Source: Natronoflexus pectinivorans
Lineage (GTDB): Bacteria; Bacteroidota; Bacteroidia; Bacteroidales; Marinilabiliaceae
Length of the DNA stretch: 64,000 nucleotides
Assembly: GCF_004345615.1 (NCBI RefSeq)
Contig: NZ_SLWK01000009.1
Location: 116,666 to 180,665 of the forward strand
Direction: 5' to 3'
Position numbers and translations under genes: made by a program. Below, piece by piece: positions 18,983 to 29,096 of this stretch. The notes beneath the pieces were generated by a model. It saw nothing but the letters and a program-made list of their open reading frames with translations, searched no databases and was not told where the DNA came from. Within the stretch, counting starts at the first letter, position 1, and every line of letters begins with the position of its first letter.

Positions 18983-21664
18983 ATGATCCCTTCCAGGCTC
19001 TTATTAATTCAAATAATCACTCGAATCATATACGGGGTTGTTCTCTTATCCGGAACAACCTCGCAATTTTTATTGGCACAAACCGATGTTACCCCCCGTA
19101 TTCAAATAGAACCTGTCAGCGGCAGCACTCCCGACCTGATTCGGATACTGGAAGAGAATTCGGGATGGGTCATCAGCTACAGTTCACGACTACCAATTCC
19201 TGAGCGCAGCCAGCTTTCCAGCCAGGAAAAAACACTGCTTCAGCACGTCAGCCATCTGTTTAAGGACGTTCAGTTCTCCTATACAATTCGTTCAAACAGG
19301 CTGATTCTGACACCTCCGCCAAAGAGAGAGATAAAACATACCATCAGCGGCTTTGTCCGAGAAGCCGGAAGCATGGAAACGTTACCGGCAGCCAACATAT
19401 ATACTCCCACTGATTTCAAGGGAACTGTCAGTAATAATTATGGTTTTTTCAGCATCACTCTAATTCCGGGGAAACATACCCTGAATGCATCGTACGTTGG
19501 TTACCAAACAGAATCAAAAACCCTGGAGCTAAACAATGACACAGTCATTGTTTTTAATCTTCAACCCCACCTCCTGCTTGGAGAAATTGATGTGGTTGGA
19601 CAACTATCCTACGCACAGTTAAACGCATCCAGAATGGGAAACATTCTGATTCCTATTCACGAAATAAAACAAACGCCTGCTCTTTTAGGAGAAACCGATA
19701 TTGTTAAGAACATTCAAATGCTTCCAGGCATTCAGGGTGGAAGTGAAGGTTTCAGTGGCTTGTACGTGAGAGGTGGAGGTCCCGATCAAAATTTAATATT
19801 GCTGGATGATGTTCCCATATACAACATAGGACATCTGCTTGGTTTTTTCTCAGTGTTTAACGCCGATGCCGTTAAACACGTTTCTGTACTTAAAAGTGGT
19901 TTTCCGGCTCGCTATGGCGGAAGAATATCGTCGGTAATAGACATCAGAATGCTGGAAGGAAACAATGAAAGGGTTGGAGGGAATATCAATGTTGGACTGT
20001 TATCTTCAGGCGTTTCCCTCAATGGACCGGTTCAAAAAGACCGGTCGGGGTTTGCCATCTCATTCAGAAGAACCTATATGGATGCCATTGCCGCGTTGGC
20101 TCAGCGTGGACAGGAAGAAACCACCAACTACTATTTTTTCGATCTAAACGCCAAATACAATCACATTATAAACGATAAAAACCGCCTTTACCTCAGTGCT
20201 TATTGGGGACGTGATAAATATATGACAACATATAATTTTGTTGACCTTACCTTAAACAATGGTTCACCTAATGGTGAACAGTTGAGAACCACCATAAACG
20301 ACGAAAACAATGCCGGTTGGGGAAACGTAGTAACTGCATTGAGATGGAACCACGTGTTCAATCAACGACTGTTTGGAAACCTTACAGCCACTTTTTCAGA
20401 TTACCGTTTTTTTATAGGTGTACAACGTAATCATGAAATCAACAATAATTGGGATAGTTACGAGCAAAGATATATCAGCGGAATAAGAGATTACAGTGTT
20501 AAGGTCGATTTCGACTACTACCCTGCAAACAACCATCAGGTGAAATTTGGATTGAATGCCATCCAGCATGAATTCAACCCGGGTGTGGATGTGGTTCAAC
20601 GAAGTCCGGGTACTTCTCAGTCGATGGATACAACTTTAGGAGATATCAGACTCACCGGAGGTGAATACCATTTTTATCTGGAAGACGAGTTTACGCTGAT
20701 GCGTAAACTCAGAGTAAATGCAGGTGCAAGATATGTGCTTTTTAATGGAGACGATAAGTTTTATCACTCACTGGAACCCAGAATATCATTAAATTACGAA
20801 TTGTCGCCCATGTGGAACATGCGCACCGCGTATTCTCACATGTCGCAGTTTATTCATTTGGTAAGTTCTTCCAATGTGGCGCTGCCAACCGATTTATGGC
20901 TGCCGGTTACCGAAACCATTCCCCCAATGTATAGCAGACAGGCTTCGCTGGGTACCGACTGGAAGTCAGGTTTTAATCAGAACTACTCCATATCGGCCGA
21001 TATTTACTACAAACAAATGAAAAACCTCCTACATTACAAAGAAAGCACCGGATTTTTCGATTACAGCACCGAATGGGAAGATAAGCTTACTGGAGGAGAT
21101 GGAGAGTCCTACGGTCTGGAGATGATTCTGCGAAAAAACAACGGTGATTTCACCGGATGGTTAAGTTATACTTTGGCAAAAACCACAAACCAGTTTTCAG
21201 AGATCAACAATGGCAGATCCTTCCCTGCCAGATTTGACCGTCGACATGACATCAACCTGAACCTAAAATATCAGTTTAATGAACGAATTGATGGCAACCT
21301 GAATTGGCAATTTGGTAGTGGAACCCCCATTACCCTCCCTTCGGAGAAATACTTTGCACCCGATTTTCCATTTTTGGATGAATCGCCAGGCAGTGGTTTT
21401 TCAGAAGATGCCGTTTCTCTAAATCAATACAGAATGCCCCCTTTTCACAGAATGGATGTAGGTTTCAATTTCTCCAAACAGAGAGACCGAACCGAAAGAA
21501 TATGGAGTCTGGGTGTGATTAATCTTTATGGTCGTCAAAACCCTTTCCTCCTATACTTTGCATCCGATTCAAACTCCGAACCGGGTTCTGCACAGCGCAA
21601 CTTAAAGCAGTTGAGCCTATTTCCCTTCCCCATTCCTTATGTGAGATGGACACTGATTTTTTAG
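18983..21664 (+). CDS. TonB-dependent receptor with STN and carboxypeptidase-like domains
   Basis: The 893-residue protein begins with a signal peptide (about 1-33). An STN signalling domain follows (about 40-110, with the LLQHVSHLFKDVQFSYTIR segment), then a carboxypeptidase-regulatory-like beta domain (about 118-205, ISGFVREAGSMETLPAANIY and NYGFFSI), a plug (about 225-330, VRGGGPDQNLILLDDVPIYN) and a 22-stranded barrel to the C-terminal RWTLIF. The STN domain marks it as a transducer paired with the upstream FecR and sigma factor. No SusD-type lipoprotein follows, so a polysaccharide substrate is not indicated; the ligand is unknown. Confidence 0.93.
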   Translation: MIPSRLLLIQIITRIIYGVVLLSGTTSQFLLAQTDVTPRIQIEPVSGSTPDLIRILEENSGWVISYSSRLPIPERSQLSSQEKTLLQHVSHLFKDVQFSYTIRSNRLILTPPPKREIKHTISGFVREAGSMETLPAANIYTPTDFKGTVSNNYGFFSITLIPGKHTLNASYVGYQTESKTLELNNDTVIVFNLQPHLLLGEIDVVGQLSYAQLNASRMGNILIPIHEIKQTPALLGETDIVKNIQMLPGIQGGSEGFSGLYVRGGGPDQNLILLDDVPIYNIGHLLGFFSVFNADAVKHVSVLKSGFPARYGGRISSVIDIRMLEGNNERVGGNINVGLLSSGVSLNGPVQKDRSGFAISFRRTYMDAIAALAQRGQEETTNYYFFDLNAKYNHIINDKNRLYLSAYWGRDKYMTTYNFVDLTLNNGSPNGEQLRTTINDENNAGWGNVVTALRWNHVFNQRLFGNLTATFSDYRFFIGVQRNHEINNNWDSYEQRYISGIRDYSVKVDFDYYPANNHQVKFGLNAIQHEFNPGVDVVQRSPGTSQSMDTTLGDIRLTGGEYHFYLEDEFTLMRKLRVNAGARYVLFNGDDKFYHSLEPRISLNYELSPMWNMRTAYSHMSQFIHLVSSSNVALPTDLWLPVTETIPPMYSRQASLGTDWKSGFNQNYSISADIYYKQMKNLLHYKESTGFFDYSTEWEDKLTGGDGESYGLEMILRKNNGDFTGWLSYTLAKTTNQFSEINNGRSFPARFDRRHDINLNLKYQFNERIDGNLNWQFGSGTPITLPSEKYFAPDFPFLDESPGSGFSEDAVSLNQYRMPPFHRMDVGFNFSKQRDRTERIWSLGVINLYGRQNPFLLYFASDSNSEPGSAQRNLKQLSLFPFPIPYVRWTLIF

Positions 21665-21777
21665 TAAAAGTCCAATGGACTAATTAGTATTTGATGACTT
21701 TAAATCAATAATAAATTTTGACCATCTATGCTTAAATCAGTAAATTTATGCTTACCGAAAGCATAAATTATTAAGAC

Positions 21778-22620
21778 ATGAGGTTCACCATTCTCATCGA
21801 CAACAACCCAAACCCTGAAACAGACCTTCTGACTGAACATGGTTTGAGCATCTTTATTGAGTCTGGAAAAACAAAAATTCTATACGACACCGGAAACTCC
21901 GATGCCTTTATAGCTAATGCGAAAAAATTGGGGATTGACATCAGGGATGTGGATTACCTGGTTCTGTCGCACGGACATCGCGACCACACCGGAGGTTTGG
22001 GAGCGTTTCTGGAGATCAATAAAAAAGCTGTTGTATTTCTTTCCGAAAGAATTAAAAATCAGTCATTCTACTCAACCAAATTGAGCGATCCAAAGGACAT
22101 CTCCACCGATCATTCGTTGTTTAACAAGTTCAAAAACAGGTTTGAATTCATAGGTCAAAATGGATTAATCAACGAAAACATTGCATTGATTAACAGTTTT
22201 AACCAGATATATCCTTTACCAAAAGGAAACCGTCATCTGTTAACAGAGATCAATAACCGACTTATTCCTGATAATTTCAACCACGAAATTGCGCTGACAT
22301 TAAAACAGAATCATCAGGTTTTGGTTTTTTCAGCTTGTACCCATAACGGATTGCTCAACACAATTAATGCAGTCTCAAGTTACTGGAAAAACAAAACCAT
22401 TGCGCTCTTTATCGGTGGCACTCACCTCATCGACAGCAATTCCGCATTATATGAAAATGAGGAGGAACTTTCAACCATGATCAATGTCCTTCATTCAACA
22501 TATCCTGATACCTTGCTGATTACAGGTCATTGCACGGGAAAGCGTGCAATGAATAAATTTGAAGAGGAACTGGGAGAAAAATTTGACAGATTCTTCAGTG
22601 GATATAGCAAATCAATATAA
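21778..22620 (+). CDS. MBL-fold metallo-hydrolase
   Basis: The 280-residue cytoplasmic protein carries the metallo-beta-lactamase signature HGHRDHTGG, with His65, His67, Asp69 and His70 as metal ligands. SACTHNG, GGTHL and TGHCTG supply later ligands. The pattern matches the subfamily often annotated as ribofuranosylaminobenzene 5'-phosphate synthase-like, whose real substrate in bacteria is generally unproven. It lies 113 bp after the TonB receptor and may be independent of it; a terminator follows immediately. Confidence 0.88.
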   Translation: MRFTILIDNNPNPETDLLTEHGLSIFIESGKTKILYDTGNSDAFIANAKKLGIDIRDVDYLVLSHGHRDHTGGLGAFLEINKKAVVFLSERIKNQSFYSTKLSDPKDISTDHSLFNKFKNRFEFIGQNGLINENIALINSFNQIYPLPKGNRHLLTEINNRLIPDNFNHEIALTLKQNHQVLVFSACTHNGLLNTINAVSSYWKNKTIALFIGGTHLIDSNSALYENEEELSTMINVLHSTYPDTLLITGHCTGKRAMNKFEEELGEKFDRFFSGYSKSI

Positions 22621-22646
22621 AAACAGCGACTCTCAGGTCGCTGTTT
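22621..22646 (+). terminator. Terminator between convergent MBL and oxidoreductase genes
   Basis: AAACAGCGAC and GTCGCTGTTT form a perfect 10-bp stem around TCTCAG, followed by AATTAAGTTTTT. It can serve both converging transcripts. Confidence 0.85.
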
Positions 22647-22669
22647 AATTAAGTTTTTATGTTTTTATT

Positions 22670-23221
22670 CTAAACTGTTGCTATCTCCTTCACTATTTCA
22701 GTACCACGTTTTATGGCTGCTTCATTTAGCGGTAAAAGATGGTGATGACGCTCAGGAAGTGATTTCTTTAGGCCGTTCATGACATTCTCCATCGTAACCA
22801 CCGGATTGATTTTCAAATATCCTCCTAACACAATCATGTTAAAAGTTTTTGCACTTTGCATTTTAGATGCCTCCTCTGCTGCATCAACCCTGTAGATATT
22901 GATGTCATCGCGCTCGGGATGACGTGTGATTCCATTTCCATCGTATACCAATAAACCACCCGGTTTAACCGTCTGCTCAAACTTATCCATTGACTGCTGG
23001 TTAAGAATGATGGCGGTGTCATATTTACGCAAAATGGGGGAACTGATTCGGTTATCGCTCAGAATCACAGTAACGTTGGCTGTACCGCCCCGCATCTCTG
23101 GCCCATATGATGGCATCCATGAAACTTCCATACCTTGCATAACGCCGGAATATGCCAGAATTTTACCCATTGACAGGACTCCCTGACCTCCAAATCCGGC
23201 TATAATTATTTCTTCATTCAT
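22670..23221 (-). CDS. 2-oxoacid:ferredoxin oxidoreductase, gamma subunit
   Basis: The 183-residue product is the gamma-type catalytic subunit (POR/KOR/VOR family). GFGGQGV near the N-terminus and SYGPEMRGGTANV are diagnostic. It works with the alpha, beta and ferredoxin subunits encoded just upstream in the same direction to decarboxylate a 2-oxoacid oxidatively with CoA and ferredoxin. It is last in the operon, 71 bp after the beta gene. Confidence 0.92.
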   Translation of the reverse strand: MNEEIIIAGFGGQGVLSMGKILAYSGVMQGMEVSWMPSYGPEMRGGTANVTVILSDNRISSPILRKYDTAIILNQQSMDKFEQTVKPGGLLVYDGNGITRHPERDDINIYRVDAAEEASKMQSAKTFNMIVLGGYLKINPVVTMENVMNGLKKSLPERHHHLLPLNEAAIKRGTEIVKEIATV

Positions 23222-23292
23222 GATCTCATGATTTTAATAAACCCAAGGCAAATTCTCTTCTCTATTAAAAAGAATGGGAACTTTACACCTGA

Positions 23293-24066
23293 TTATACAT
23301 CTTTAATATCGCCCAACGGATAAATTGGAAACATATTGGCCTCCATCCATTTATTGGATTGAACGGGATTCATTTTCCATCCGGAGCTACAGGTACCTAC
23401 CACCTCGATGAATGATGTTCCCTTTTTATTTTTCTGATTTTCAAAAGCTTTTCGCAAAGATTTTTTCAGTTTTCGGACTGCTGGAGCCGTATGCGCTGCC
23501 TGACGGGTAACATAACATGTGCCCGGTAAAGTAGCTACAATACTGGTCATATTCAGAGGTCTTCCATCGTGCTCCACATCCCTTCCAAAAGGACATGTTG
23601 ATGCCTTCATTCCTTCAAGAGTTGTAGGCGCCATTTGGCCTCCGGTCATACCGTAAATTCCATTGTTAATGAAAACCATCAGGATGTTTTCACCCCTGTT
23701 ACAAGCGTGAATGGTCTCTGCTGTACCAATGGCAGCCAAATCACCATCGCCCTGGTATGTAAAAACGTACTTATCGGGACGCAGGCGCTTTATGCCGGTG
23801 CCAACGGCAGGGGCTCGACCGTGAGCAGCCTCATGCCAGTCAATTTCAATATAATTATATAAAAGTACGGAACAACCAACCGGAGTAACTCCAATGGTGT
23901 CTTCCTGGATGTTCAATTCATCTATTACTTCGGCTATAAGTTTATTAACTACCCCGTGAGTACAGCCGGGACAGTAATGCATCATCCGTTCGGTGAGGAG
24001 CTTGGTTTTTGCGTAAACCAAGTTTTCCGGTTTAATAATATCTTTAACTTCCAACGCCATAATCAA
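23293..24066 (-). CDS. 2-oxoacid:ferredoxin oxidoreductase, TPP-binding beta subunit
   Basis: The 257-residue subunit binds thiamine pyrophosphate. Diagnostic segments are HYCPGCTHG, GDGDLAAIGTAE with a downstream NNGIYGMTGGQM, and a TSFIEV strand. It overlaps the alpha-subunit gene by 4 bp, indicating coupled translation. Reported homologues act on 2-oxoisovalerate or 2-oxoglutarate; the sequence alone does not decide which. Confidence 0.93.
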   Translation of the reverse strand: MIMALEVKDIIKPENLVYAKTKLLTERMMHYCPGCTHGVVNKLIAEVIDELNIQEDTIGVTPVGCSVLLYNYIEIDWHEAAHGRAPAVGTGIKRLRPDKYVFTYQGDGDLAAIGTAETIHACNRGENILMVFINNGIYGMTGGQMAPTTLEGMKASTCPFGRDVEHDGRPLNMTSIVATLPGTCYVTRQAAHTAPAVRKLKKSLRKAFENQKNKKGTSFIEVVGTCSSGWKMNPVQSNKWMEANMFPIYPLGDIKDV

Positions 24067-25145
24067 CCTTTTAAAAAGTTTTTTTCCAAAGCTTCAACCA
24101 CCTCTTCGGGTGAATGAATAACACCGCCCATACGGCCAAAATGCTCAACCGGTACTTTCCCGTTTACAGCCAATCGTACATCACGCACCAATTGTCCGGC
24201 ACTCAGTTCCACGGCCAGCATTCCTTTAACCTGACCTGCCAGTTTATCCAGTTCAACTCCCGGAAACGGGAACAGAGTGATGGGACGTAACAGTCCAGCT
24301 TTGATGCCCTTTTCTCTCAACAACTGTACAGATTTCTGACATATGCGAGCACTGGAGCCGTAGGCCACCAATAAGTACTCTGCATCTTCGCACTGAAACT
24401 GCTCAAAACGAACATCTTCCTTGTGCATCTGCTTATATTTTGCCTGAACTTTGTGGTTAAATCTTTCAAAAGCGTATGGATCAAGCTCTACAGATGTTAT
24501 GATGTTTCTCTCTCGTGAAGATGGTTTGCCTGTTGTTGCCCAGGGATATTTTTCTGCCAATTCCTGATCGGACATGCGGTCTTTTTGAGCTTTTAACTCA
24601 ACCTTCTCCATCATTTGGCCTATCATGCCATCACTTAAAATTAAGGCCGGATTGCGGTATTTAAAAGCCAGTTCAAAGGCCAGCTCAACAAAATCGGCCA
24701 TCTCCTGTACAGATGAAGGAGCAAGAACAATTAAATTGTAATCTCCGTGTCCGCCTCCGTTAACCGCCTGAGAATAATCAGACTGAGCAGGCTGAATGGT
24801 TCCCAAACCTGGTCCTCCACGAACCACATTTACAACAACGCAGGGTAATTCGGCTCCAGCTAGATAAGACAATCCCTCCTGCATTAAGCTGATTCCGGGA
24901 CTGGATGAAGATGTCATCACTTTTTTACCGCATCCTGCTCCGCCATACATCATATTTATGGACGCAATTTCACTCTCAGCCTGTAAAACCACCATGCCTG
25001 TTGTTTCCCAGGGACGTAGTTCCATTAAAGTTTCCATCACTTCGGACTGAGGTGTTATGGGATAGCCAAAATACCCGTCGACACCATATCGTATGGCAGC
25101 TTCGGCAATGGCCTCATTTCCCTTCATTAACCTTAATTCGCTCAT
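24063..25145 (-). CDS. vorB: 2-oxoacid:ferredoxin oxidoreductase, alpha subunit (VorB-like)
   Basis: The 360-residue alpha subunit has the PFOR domain I start (KGNEAIAEAAIRYGVDGYFGYPITPQSE is the typical opening; core motif GYPITPQSE), the EISSINM-like ESEIASINMMYGGAGCG segment, and a domain II with SARICQKSVQLLREKGIK near residue 280. Automated schemes usually label this type 3-methyl-2-oxobutanoate dehydrogenase VorB, but the separate delta-alpha-beta-gamma layout is also that of 2-oxoglutarate enzymes (KorDABC). Its neighbours, an aminotransferase and acyl-CoA ligases, favour branched or aryl 2-oxoacids from amino acids (inference). Confidence 0.9.
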   Translation of the reverse strand: MSELRLMKGNEAIAEAAIRYGVDGYFGYPITPQSEVMETLMELRPWETTGMVVLQAESEIASINMMYGGAGCGKKVMTSSSSPGISLMQEGLSYLAGAELPCVVVNVVRGGPGLGTIQPAQSDYSQAVNGGGHGDYNLIVLAPSSVQEMADFVELAFELAFKYRNPALILSDGMIGQMMEKVELKAQKDRMSDQELAEKYPWATTGKPSSRERNIITSVELDPYAFERFNHKVQAKYKQMHKEDVRFEQFQCEDAEYLLVAYGSSARICQKSVQLLREKGIKAGLLRPITLFPFPGVELDKLAGQVKGMLAVELSAGQLVRDVRLAVNGKVPVEHFGRMGGVIHSPEEVVEALEKNFLKG

Positions 25146-25192
25146 TGTTATGAATTCGTTACCTGATTTATTTTGTTGCGATGAGTTAACTG

Positions 25193-25429
25193 TCAGACAG
25201 CTTCAGCAACTTTAACTTTATAAACAGTGATACAACTATCGGGACAAACCATCGCACAATTGGCGCATCCGATACAAGCTTCCGGATTTTCCATATAAGC
25301 GTAATTGTATCCTTTCGCGTTTACTTCCGCAGCCAGACGGATAACATCGGTGGGACAAGACTCTACACAAAGAGAGCAACCTTTGCAGGTTACTGTATCC
25401 ACCACAATTGCACCTCTAACTTTTGCCAT
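25193..25429 (-). CDS. Two-[4Fe-4S] ferredoxin (delta) subunit of the 2-oxoacid oxidoreductase
   Basis: The 78-residue protein has two classic cluster motifs, CKGCSLCVESCP and CIGCANCAMVCP, eight ligating cysteines in all. It is the electron-accepting delta subunit that passes electrons from the TPP site to free ferredoxin. It is placed first in the four-subunit operon, 47 bp ahead of the alpha gene. Confidence 0.93.
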   Translation of the reverse strand: MAKVRGAIVVDTVTCKGCSLCVESCPTDVIRLAAEVNAKGYNYAYMENPEACIGCANCAMVCPDSCITVYKVKVAEAV

Positions 25430-25596
25430 AAAATATTTTATTAATATTTGAATTGATTACGAATTTAATCATAATCCCTGATTTCACCACATTTCTTCAT
25501 TTTAGATTGCTTCTAAAAGAAGCTTTATAAACCGGTGACGGTTTATAATCTACAAATAAAACAGTGAGTTACGTACCTAATTTGTAAACATTCTAA

Positions 25597-26916
25597 TTAC
25601 TTATCATGAACTGCTTGAAACAACTTCAAACGATCCTCCATATCAGCAAAACGATCCGATGATGTTTGCGAAACACAGATTCTTAAACCCTCAGTTCTGG
25701 AACTTCCTGTTGTATCAAGAGTTATTGCACTAATTCCAAATCGTAACAGCTCTCCAAGGAGCTCCTCGCCTGTCATCCCGGGATAGCAAATGGTAAAATA
25801 AAATCCGTCGGCCAATTCCTTCTCCTCATCATGATCGTAAACAATTTTAAACCCATTCGCCAGAAACAACCGCTTCATGGTTGTGGCTCTCTTTCCATAT
25901 TCTCTCACATTGCCAATAAAATCATAAGTTCCATCGTTGGCTGCTTTCAACATGGCTGCAAACCCTGCCTGGGAAGAATGTGCCGTACCGGCTGAAGCTG
26001 TGTACATGGCTTCCTGCAAAACAGCCCGTCCGAATACATCAGACACAAACCAACCTGAAAGATTTGGAAATTGCTTATGAAAAAGATCATCCGATATGAG
26101 CATGGCGCCCGTTCGCTGACCAGCATAGCTGAACACTTTGGAACTGGAAAAAATCAACGCATAATTTTTGGTATAGTTGGCAACTGTTGGCTGATATGGT
26201 GGCTCACCGGGACGACCAAAGTCTTCACGAAAATCCATCCCAAAATATGCCAAATCCTCAAGTACGACAACATCGTACTTGTTTGCCAGTTCTCCTATGA
26301 TTTTCAGTTCATTTTCCGTAAAACAAATCCACGCGGGATTGTTGGGGTTTGAATAGAGAAATGTACTGATGTTTCCCTTTTTTAAATATGACTCCAGTTT
26401 ATCCCTCAATTTATCACCCCTATAGTTATAAATATCAAAACTTTCGTATTTCATACCCAAAACGCCCAACTGGCGTTTTTGAACAGGAAAACCGGGATCA
26501 ATAAAAAGAGTGGTATCCTTAAGCGCATCCCGTCTGTTGGCAACCAGAAACAGAAGCATTGAAGCCTGCATGGCTCCCACTGTTGGGATGCAAACATCCG
26601 GAGATATCTCAATATTGAGAAAGAGTTTGGCAAACCTCGACAACTCCTGCTTCAATGCAGGAATGCCTTCAATAGGCGGATATATGGATGCTACGCCACT
26701 TTTCAATGCTTCAATTTCGGCATCAACCCCTATGGATGGTGCCGGCAACCCAGGGACTCCCATTTCAGTGCGAATAAATTGCACTCCATATTTTTCCTGC
26801 AATTTATTAACCAGGTAAACAATCTGGCGAATGGAAGCATGAGCCAGGGTCTTAATTCCTAACTCTTCTCTGAATTTGTATATAACCTCTTGACTAAGAG
26901 GAAAAGGATTACTCAT
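25597..26916 (-). CDS. PLP-dependent class I/II aminotransferase
   Basis: The 439-residue fold-type I enzyme shows YSNPNNPAW for the substrate-side loop, LEDLAYFGMDF for the cofactor Asp and Tyr, and SSSKVFSYAGQR with the Schiff-base Lys near residue 259. A C-terminal RICVSQ gives the carboxylate-binding Arg. It lies 167 bp upstream of the 2-oxoacid oxidoreductase genes in the same direction. The natural reading is that it makes (or consumes) the 2-oxoacid that the oxidoreductase handles. The amino-acid specificity is not determinable. Confidence 0.9.
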   Translation of the reverse strand: MSNPFPLSQEVIYKFREELGIKTLAHASIRQIVYLVNKLQEKYGVQFIRTEMGVPGLPAPSIGVDAEIEALKSGVASIYPPIEGIPALKQELSRFAKLFLNIEISPDVCIPTVGAMQASMLLFLVANRRDALKDTTLFIDPGFPVQKRQLGVLGMKYESFDIYNYRGDKLRDKLESYLKKGNISTFLYSNPNNPAWICFTENELKIIGELANKYDVVVLEDLAYFGMDFREDFGRPGEPPYQPTVANYTKNYALIFSSSKVFSYAGQRTGAMLISDDLFHKQFPNLSGWFVSDVFGRAVLQEAMYTASAGTAHSSQAGFAAMLKAANDGTYDFIGNVREYGKRATTMKRLFLANGFKIVYDHDEEKELADGFYFTICYPGMTGEELLGELLRFGISAITLDTTGSSRTEGLRICVSQTSSDRFADMEDRLKLFQAVHDK

Positions 26917-27238
26917 ATCAAAACAAATATTATCAGACGACAGGCGACCGAATGTCCCTTATCACCCTTTCATATAAATACAAAAAATACCCAAAAAAAA
27001 TCACCAACGTTGAACTGTATATATGTTGCACACCTACAGCGTGCCGTTTCTCAATGAAACATCCAGTTCTATCAACATTTGCCACCTATGGCGGCATAAT
27101 TTAATGTTCTCCTGAGGATTGATATTAGCAGGTTCTTCTCCGGTTCCGCTACGCTTCATCCCGCTTTGCGGGACTACGCTGCGCTGCGCTTCCATCCTAC
27201 CCTGTCACCCTCCAACCATAAACCATAAACATTCTAAA
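26917..27238. other. Intergenic spacer with dispersed repeat
   Basis: This 322-base spacer separates the ligase gene from the aminotransferase in an otherwise compact unit. It includes a short CGCCACCTATGGCGGC-like palindrome near 27080 and, at 27133-27235, a repeat (listed separately) running into AACCATAAACC-type degenerate sequence. Confidence 0.55.
27133..27201 (-). repeat. GAAGCGTAGCGGAA repeat family, copy 1
   Basis: On the minus strand it contains GATGAAGCGTAGCGGAACCGG, interrupted pieces of which recur at 63832-63865, 63890-63923 and, degenerate, at 60034-60064. A CCCGC-TTT-GCGGG hairpin sits in its centre, and ACAGGGTAGGATGG-like sequence flanks it, as near the window's right end. 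Confidence 0.65.
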
Positions 27239-28549
27239 CTACAACAACTTTCTTTTATCAATCACCCGTTTGGCTTTGCCCTCACTGCGTTCAATGGTCT
27301 TAGGTTCAACCAATTTAACTGTTACAGATAGCCCTGTGGCACTCTCCACATGATTTTGAATTTTCATGCGCAGTGCCTGTAGTTCGCTGATTTTATCCTG
27401 GTAAAACCGATCTTCAACTTCTACATGCAGTTCCAGAGTGTCCAGATTATTATGTCTGTCGACCACCAAAAGATAATGAGGAGTTGTTTCGTCCATTTCA
27501 AGCAATACACTTTCAATTTGTGATGGAAACAGGTTTACTCCGCGAATAATCAACATATCATCGCTTCGTCCTGTACACTTATTCATTCTGACCAGGGTTC
27601 TGCCACAGGCACAGGTTTCAAAATTCAGTCGAGTCAGATCTCGTGTTCGGTATCTTATAATTGGCAGACCTTCTTTTGTCACAGTAGAAAATACCAACTC
27701 TCCCAATTCCCCTTCCGGGAGAACTTCCAGTGTTTCAGGATCAATGATTTCAGGAATAAAATGGTCTTCATTAATATGTAGGCCGCATTGGTGCTGACAC
27801 TCGAAAGATACGCCGGGACCAATTATTTCACTTAAACCATAAATATCAATGGCCTTAATTTTAAGTTTTTTCTCTATTTCACGGCGCATATTCTCAGTCC
27901 ATGGTTCAGCACCAAACACCCCTACCCGCAGTTTTAGATCATCTCTGTTGATATCACCTTCCTCAATAGCTTCTGCCAGATACGATGCATAGGATGGTGT
28001 GCAGGCTAATACGGTACTTCCAAAATCCCGCATGAGTTGAAGTTGTCTTTTGGTATTTCCTCCTGAAATAGGAATCACTGAAGCACCAATTTTTTCACCA
28101 CCATAATGCAGACCCAATCCACCCGTAAACAATCCATAACCGTAGGAAATATGAATAAAATCGTTTTTCCCTGCGCCAGCTCCCGTCAACGTACGTGCCA
28201 TCACTTCACTCCAGACTCCAATATCGCGACGTGAATAGCCAACCACAGTTGGCTTTCCGGTTGTACCTGATGAAGCATGAAGTCGGATGATTTCGCTCAT
28301 GGGAACAGCGAACAATCCAAAGGGATAATTATCGCGTAAATCGTTTTTGGTAGTAAAAGGGAGAAGCTTTAAATCATCAACAGATTGTATATGTTCAGGC
28401 CCAAGTCCTTGTTGCTGCATCTTTTCCCTGTAATAGGGGACATTGTAATATACACGTTCCACCACATCTCTCAGCCGTTCGCTTTGAACAACCTTCATTT
28501 GCTCACGCGGCATGGTTTCGAAATGCCGGTTCCAGATTGAATTTGTCAT
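27239..28549 (-). CDS. paaK: Phenylacetate-CoA ligase family protein (AMP-forming)
   Basis: The 436-residue adenylating enzyme has the AMP-binding P-loop [10 protein letters not shown], the [10 protein letters not shown] segment, and a C-terminal domain with [17 protein letters not shown]. Length and motifs match PaaK-type ligases that activate phenylacetate or related aryl acids to CoA thioesters. In this setting, downstream of an ACT-domain gene and next to a 2-oxoacid oxidoreductase, it fits anaerobic aromatic amino-acid interconversion, where the aryl-CoA links to the 2-oxoacid. The exact acid is not shown. Confidence 0.93.
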   Translation of the reverse strand: MTNSIWNRHFETMPREQMKVVQSERLRDVVERVYYNVPYYREKMQQQGLGPEHIQSVDDLKLLPFTTKNDLRDNYPFGLFAVPMSEIIRLHASSGTTGKPTVVGYSRRDIGVWSEVMARTLTGAGAGKNDFIHISYGYGLFTGGLGLHYGGEKIGASVIPISGGNTKRQLQLMRDFGSTVLACTPSYASYLAEAIEEGDINRDDLKLRVGVFGAEPWTENMRREIEKKLKIKAIDIYGLSEIIGPGVSFECQHQCGLHINEDHFIPEIIDPETLEVLPEGELGELVFSTVTKEGLPIIRYRTRDLTRLNFETCACGRTLVRMNKCTGRSDDMLIIRGVNLFPSQIESVLLEMDETTPHYLLVVDRHNNLDTLELHVEVEDRFYQDKISELQALRMKIQNHVESATGLSVTVKLVEPKTIERSEGKAKRVIDKRKLL

Positions 28550-28584
28550 TTAGGTTTAGTTTGATGAATAAGTTTTGATTTGAA

Positions 28585-29010
28585 TTAAAATTTATACAGA
28601 TCACTGGCCGAAATCAGTTCCATCTGGTGTCGCTGCAGTTCCATAATGGCCTGCTCAACATTATCGCTCCTAAGAGCGATAAAGGATTTCTCACCAACTG
28701 AAAATCCATATAAATATTCAATACTGATATTGGCTTTGGAAAGAATCTGAAGTGCTTTGGCCAAAGCACCCGGAGTATTGGGTGTTGCAAATGAAATGAC
28801 TTCGCTGATATTAACCGAGAAAAGTTTTTCCTTTAGAACATCTCTGGCTTTTTCAGGCTCTGAAACAATCATCCGTAGAATTCCAAATTCTGATGTATCG
28901 GCAACACTGCAGGCTGAAACATTGATGTTATTTTCTCCGAAAATTTCAAAAACTTCGTGTAAACGACCGGATTTATTCTCAAGAAATACGGACAATTGCT
29001 TAATTATCAT
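28585..29010 (-). CDS. Tandem ACT-domain protein
   Basis: I start at the ATG at 29010, giving MIIKQLSVFLENKSGRL, the standard ACT opening; an upstream in-frame ATG at 29058 would add 16 unusual hydrophobic residues. Two ACT domains (about 1-65 and 70-140; second begins near FATPNTPGALAKAL) make up the whole 141-residue protein. Such stand-alone ACT proteins commonly sit beside paaK in anaerobes and probably sense an amino acid. It lies 36 bp upstream of the ligase gene. Confidence 0.9.
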   Translation of the reverse strand: MIIKQLSVFLENKSGRLHEVFEIFGENNINVSACSVADTSEFGILRMIVSEPEKARDVLKEKLFSVNISEVISFATPNTPGALAKALQILSKANISIEYLYGFSVGEKSFIALRSDNVEQAIMELQRHQMELISASDLYKF

Positions 29011-29096
29011 AACTTTAAGTTTTAGCAGATTAAGCACGCAAATTACAAACATTAACACTTATCAAGAGATCTTAATAATATGTTTTATAACATATG

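Noticed and set aside
18983-21664. Polysaccharide utilisation locus (SusC/SusD pair)
   Set aside because: No SusD-type lipoprotein or glycoside hydrolase follows; the STN domain and FecR/sigma pair show a transducer receptor of unknown ligand.
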